Assembly (NCBI GenBank): GCA_003555185.1
Contig: PWFZ01000340.1
Location: 1-8,854, forward strand
Length of the DNA stretch: 8,854 nucleotides
Direction of reading: 5' to 3'
Source: Balneolaceae bacterium
GTDB lineage: Bacteria > Bacteroidota > Rhodothermia > Balneolales > Balneolaceae
Each line of letters opens with the position of its first letter. Within the stretch, counting starts at the first letter, position 1. A program made the translations under genes and the position numbers. The notes beneath the pieces were generated by a model, which did not search any database, was not told the origin of the DNA, and saw only the letters and a program-made list of their open reading frames with translations. This document shows, one piece after another, positions 7,044 through 8,854 of this stretch.

Positions 7044-7997
7044 TTATTCATTTTCAAATTGATTTAAAGATACCTGAGGCGAAGTGAATTCAACGCCTAA
7101 GTCTTTTGACGCTAAACTGTTGCTGTAAACCGTACGAGGTTTATCAACCGGCTCTTTTTTATTTAGCATTCTTGATATATCAGAAACTGTCCAGCTCTCA
7201 CTGCTCAAAAAATAGTTATTCCCATGTAGCCCGCCTGTTGTAGCCGCTTTAAAAGCAGCTTTAGCAATATCTATCACATCTACCATCGCAAATTCTACAT
7301 TCTTTTTATAAAGCATTTCCATAAAAGCGTTGGGAGCTAAATGATTTTTGAACATGAATTGCAATCCTACTGATGTTGAATCCACACGCCGGGATAAAGG
7401 CTTGCCCACTGCGAAAGTTGGGTACAGGCTTACAATCTCAAAGCCGTTTTCCGGATGTGATTCCATAAATTCCCGCACGGTTTGATCGGCATAAAATTTA
7501 GCTTGTGAATAAGGGTGATTGTCCTCATGCATAAATGGAGTATCCTTTTCTGTGTATAAATGGTCACCATTTTTATCTCCAGCGGGAAACGGGAAAGAGG
7601 TGTTATAAGCGGCCACTGAAGCAATTAAAACCACATTTTTTACGGATGGTTCATCTTTAATGATGTTCAAAAAGTTTTCTGTACCGCTTACTATCGGTTC
7701 AAAAAGTTCTTTTTGCGGGTCTTCAACATCCAGCTGAAACGGCGTTCCACTGTGAATTATACTATCGCAGCCGGAAACAAAGCTTTTCATGGTTTCAGGT
7801 TTTAAAATATCCAGTTCAGATATTTCAAGATTGGAAGCATTCGGCAAATTTTTAAGGTGGCCATATTTCTTTTTATTAAAAATATCAGTCGTTGAAGCTT
7901 TCACGCTATAACCATTTTCCAGAAACGTTTTTGTGATATAGCTTCCGATAAAACCGGATCCGCCCAGGATGCCTATTTTTTTATTTTTCAGTTCCAT
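7044..7997 (-). CDS. Extended SDR: NAD(P)-dependent epimerase/reductase (dihydroflavonol-reductase-like)
   Basis: A complete 317-residue cytoplasmic protein of the extended short-chain dehydrogenase/reductase family. The nucleotide-binding glycine motif is GILGGSGFIGSY (9-20). The catalytic set is visible as Ser127 in VVLIASVAAY (122-131) and Tyr163-x3-Lys167 in HPYSQAKFYADQ (161-172). SLYPTFAVGKPLS (190-202) is the usual substrate-side segment of dihydroflavonol-4-reductase-like members. Such enzymes reduce or epimerise carbonyl compounds or nucleotide sugars; the residues seen do not fix the substrate, although the resemblance favours a carbonyl reductase. It is on the same strand as the copper genes on both sides, but a terminator-like hairpin lies just upstream and a 70-nt gap downstream, so operon membership is uncertain. 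The ATG at 7997 gives the expected short lead-in to the Rossmann fold. Confidence 0.92.
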   Translation of the reverse strand: MELKNKKIGILGGSGFIGSYITKTFLENGYSVKASTTDIFNKKKYGHLKNLPNASNLEISELDILKPETMKSFVSGCDSIIHSGTPFQLDVEDPQKELFEPIVSGTENFLNIIKDEPSVKNVVLIASVAAYNTSFPFPAGDKNGDHLYTEKDTPFMHEDNHPYSQAKFYADQTVREFMESHPENGFEIVSLYPTFAVGKPLSRRVDSTSVGLQFMFKNHLAPNAFMEMLYKKNVEFAMVDVIDIAKAAFKAATTGGLHGNNYFLSSESWTVSDISRMLNKKEPVDKPRTVYSNSLASKDLGVEFTSPQVSLNQFENE

Positions 7998-8023
7998 TGG
8001 ATTAATGATTTTAATTAAAGAAT

Positions 8024-8056
8024 AGCATGGAGCTTTCGGGTCTGAAACTCCATGCT
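8024..8056 (-). terminator. Rho-independent terminator-like hairpin after the partial cupredoxin-like gene
   Basis: The perfect 9-bp arms AGCATGGAG (8024-8032) and CTCCATGCT (8048-8056) pair, and inside them TTTC/GAAA adds four more pairs with one bulged base. On the minus strand it lies 13 nt after the TAA of the gene ending at 8070 and is followed by a modest T-rich run (ATTCTTTAATT). The T-run is weak, and the hairpin ends only 26 nt before the SDR start codon, so it might also act as an attenuator or 5'-UTR stem. Confidence 0.65.
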
Positions 8057-8069
8057 TTATTAGGTTCGT

Positions 8070-8854
8070 TTAGCGTCTCGCTCCCTGTGAGACAGTGAAG
8101 GCCTTCATCATTCCTTTTGATTGTGGGTCAGGCACTTCAGCTACCCATATGTAGCGTCCCGGCTTCAGATCTATATGAAAGTATGCGGTTGCTTTTTCCT
8201 CTCCAGCGAGCATCTCCGGTGTAAGTATGGTCTGTACTCCTCCGAGAAACTTCTGTGGGCCAAGGTCCGAACTGCTGCTCGACTCGAGTCCATTTGGAAG
8301 CATCCAATTCATCCAGTCATTCAATTTATTCGGTGCACTCATACCATGCCCTTGTGTGACCAGGTGAATATCGTGTCCGAGCAGATGATCATAAACGGCC
8401 TGATCTTCAAACGTCACTTTAAACGTGTGCTCCCCTGCCGATATATGACGGTCAAACTCAATTCCGTTTTCAGAGGAAATGCTTACTTCCTGAGTATATG
8501 CCGGTGATTCGTGTTCTCCGTCTCCAAATTCATCCGACACACTTAACAGCTCAATCATGCCAAGATAGGAATGAAAATCACCCACTGCATTTTTCACGTA
8601 GCACTCCACGATATACTCACCTTCCTCAAGATAGACTGTTGTCTCTGATGTGGTCATGCCTGAAGTAAATCCGGGTCCGCCACTAGGCAATGCTTCACCA
8701 AACCATGGCGGGAAAAATGTATCTGCATATTTGGTGGGAAGGTTATTTAAATTGGCATCTTTATCAGGTAGCATGCCATCCATAAAAAACTGGAAAGGAT
8801 TGGTAACGTGTTTGATCCAGTAATCAAGCAGTTCGGCTTCATCTTCTCCCGCAC
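8070..8854 (-). CDS. Tandem cupredoxin-like protein, C-terminal part (cut by right edge)
   Basis: The frame ending in a TAA at 8070-8072 stays open to the right edge, giving about 260 residues. An internal methionine at 8783 is not a credible start, because the coding text upstream (EDEAELLDYWIKHVTNPFQF) matches the middle of domain 1 in this family. Domain 1 contains GGPGFTSGMTTSETTVYLEE and YIVECYVKNAVGDFHSYLGM, with the same C-x9-H-x4-M spacing as the gene at 6047-6973; the Cys codon is at 8601-8603. The upstream histidine ligand would lie beyond the edge. Domain 2 (GHDIHLVTQG; FLGGVQTILTP; YIWVAEVPDPQSKGMMKAF) has neither the cysteine nor the nearby histidine. The gene is therefore a diverged paralog. 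A secreted copper-binding role is inferred. Confidence 0.8.
   Translation of the reverse strand, partial: AGEDEAELLDYWIKHVTNPFQFFMDGMLPDKDANLNNLPTKYADTFFPPWFGEALPSGGPGFTSGMTTSETTVYLEEGEYIVECYVKNAVGDFHSYLGMIELLSVSDEFGDGEHESPAYTQEVSISSENGIEFDRHISAGEHTFKVTFEDQAVYDHLLGHDIHLVTQGHGMSAPNKLNDWMNWMLPNGLESSSSSDLGPQKFLGGVQTILTPEMLAGEEKATAYFHIDLKPGRYIWVAEVPDPQSKGMMKAFTVSQGARR

Overview
The window reads as chromosomal DNA from a Gram-negative, probably marine or moderately halophilic member of the Bacteroidota/Balneolota group. This is inferred from a lipobox-bearing amidohydrolase, a Gfo/Idh/MocA oxidoreductase with a Tat-like leader, weak or absent Shine-Dalgarno sequences, a moderate GC content and a bacterial cation-chloride cotransporter. 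No taxonomic marker gene is present, so the assignment is tentative. No tRNA, rRNA, CRISPR array, transposase or complete mobile element was seen.

Left part (1-1771): the N-terminal 174 codons of an amidohydrolase lipoprotein lie on the minus strand and run off the left edge. They diverge, across a 150-nt gap, from a complete glucose-fructose-oxidoreductase-like Gfo/Idh/MocA protein on the plus strand. Its Tat-like leader has lost the second arginine.

Middle (1919-4156): a complete 745-residue SLC12-type cation-chloride cotransporter on the plus strand, with a TTG start. Residues matching the Na+ and K+ sites of animal NKCC proteins are largely kept. It converges on the minus-strand genes to its right. 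The 376-nt convergent gap (4157-4532) holds two 30-nt hairpins that look like divergent, oppositely oriented copies of one REP-type repeat, and the frameshifted C-terminal remnant of an unidentified gene.

Right part (4317-8854, all minus strand), in transcription order: a partial two-domain cupredoxin-like protein cut by the right edge; a terminator-like hairpin; an extended-SDR NAD(P)-dependent reductase/epimerase; a complete secreted two-domain cupredoxin-like protein; and, 35 nt downstream, a three-domain multicopper oxidase with all ten histidines and the cysteine of the type 1 and trinuclear copper sites. The gene remnant follows. The two cupredoxin-like proteins are paralogs: each has one domain with a C-x9-H-x4-M copper-type signature and a second domain that has lost the cysteine. 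The simplest reading is a periplasmic copper/redox cluster in which a blue-copper-like protein is made together with a laccase/CueO-type oxidase. The SDR is the outlier. No wholly new system is demonstrable; the most unusual items are the half-active tandem cupredoxin family paired with the oxidase, the REP-like pair, and the decayed gene missed by simple ORF calling.
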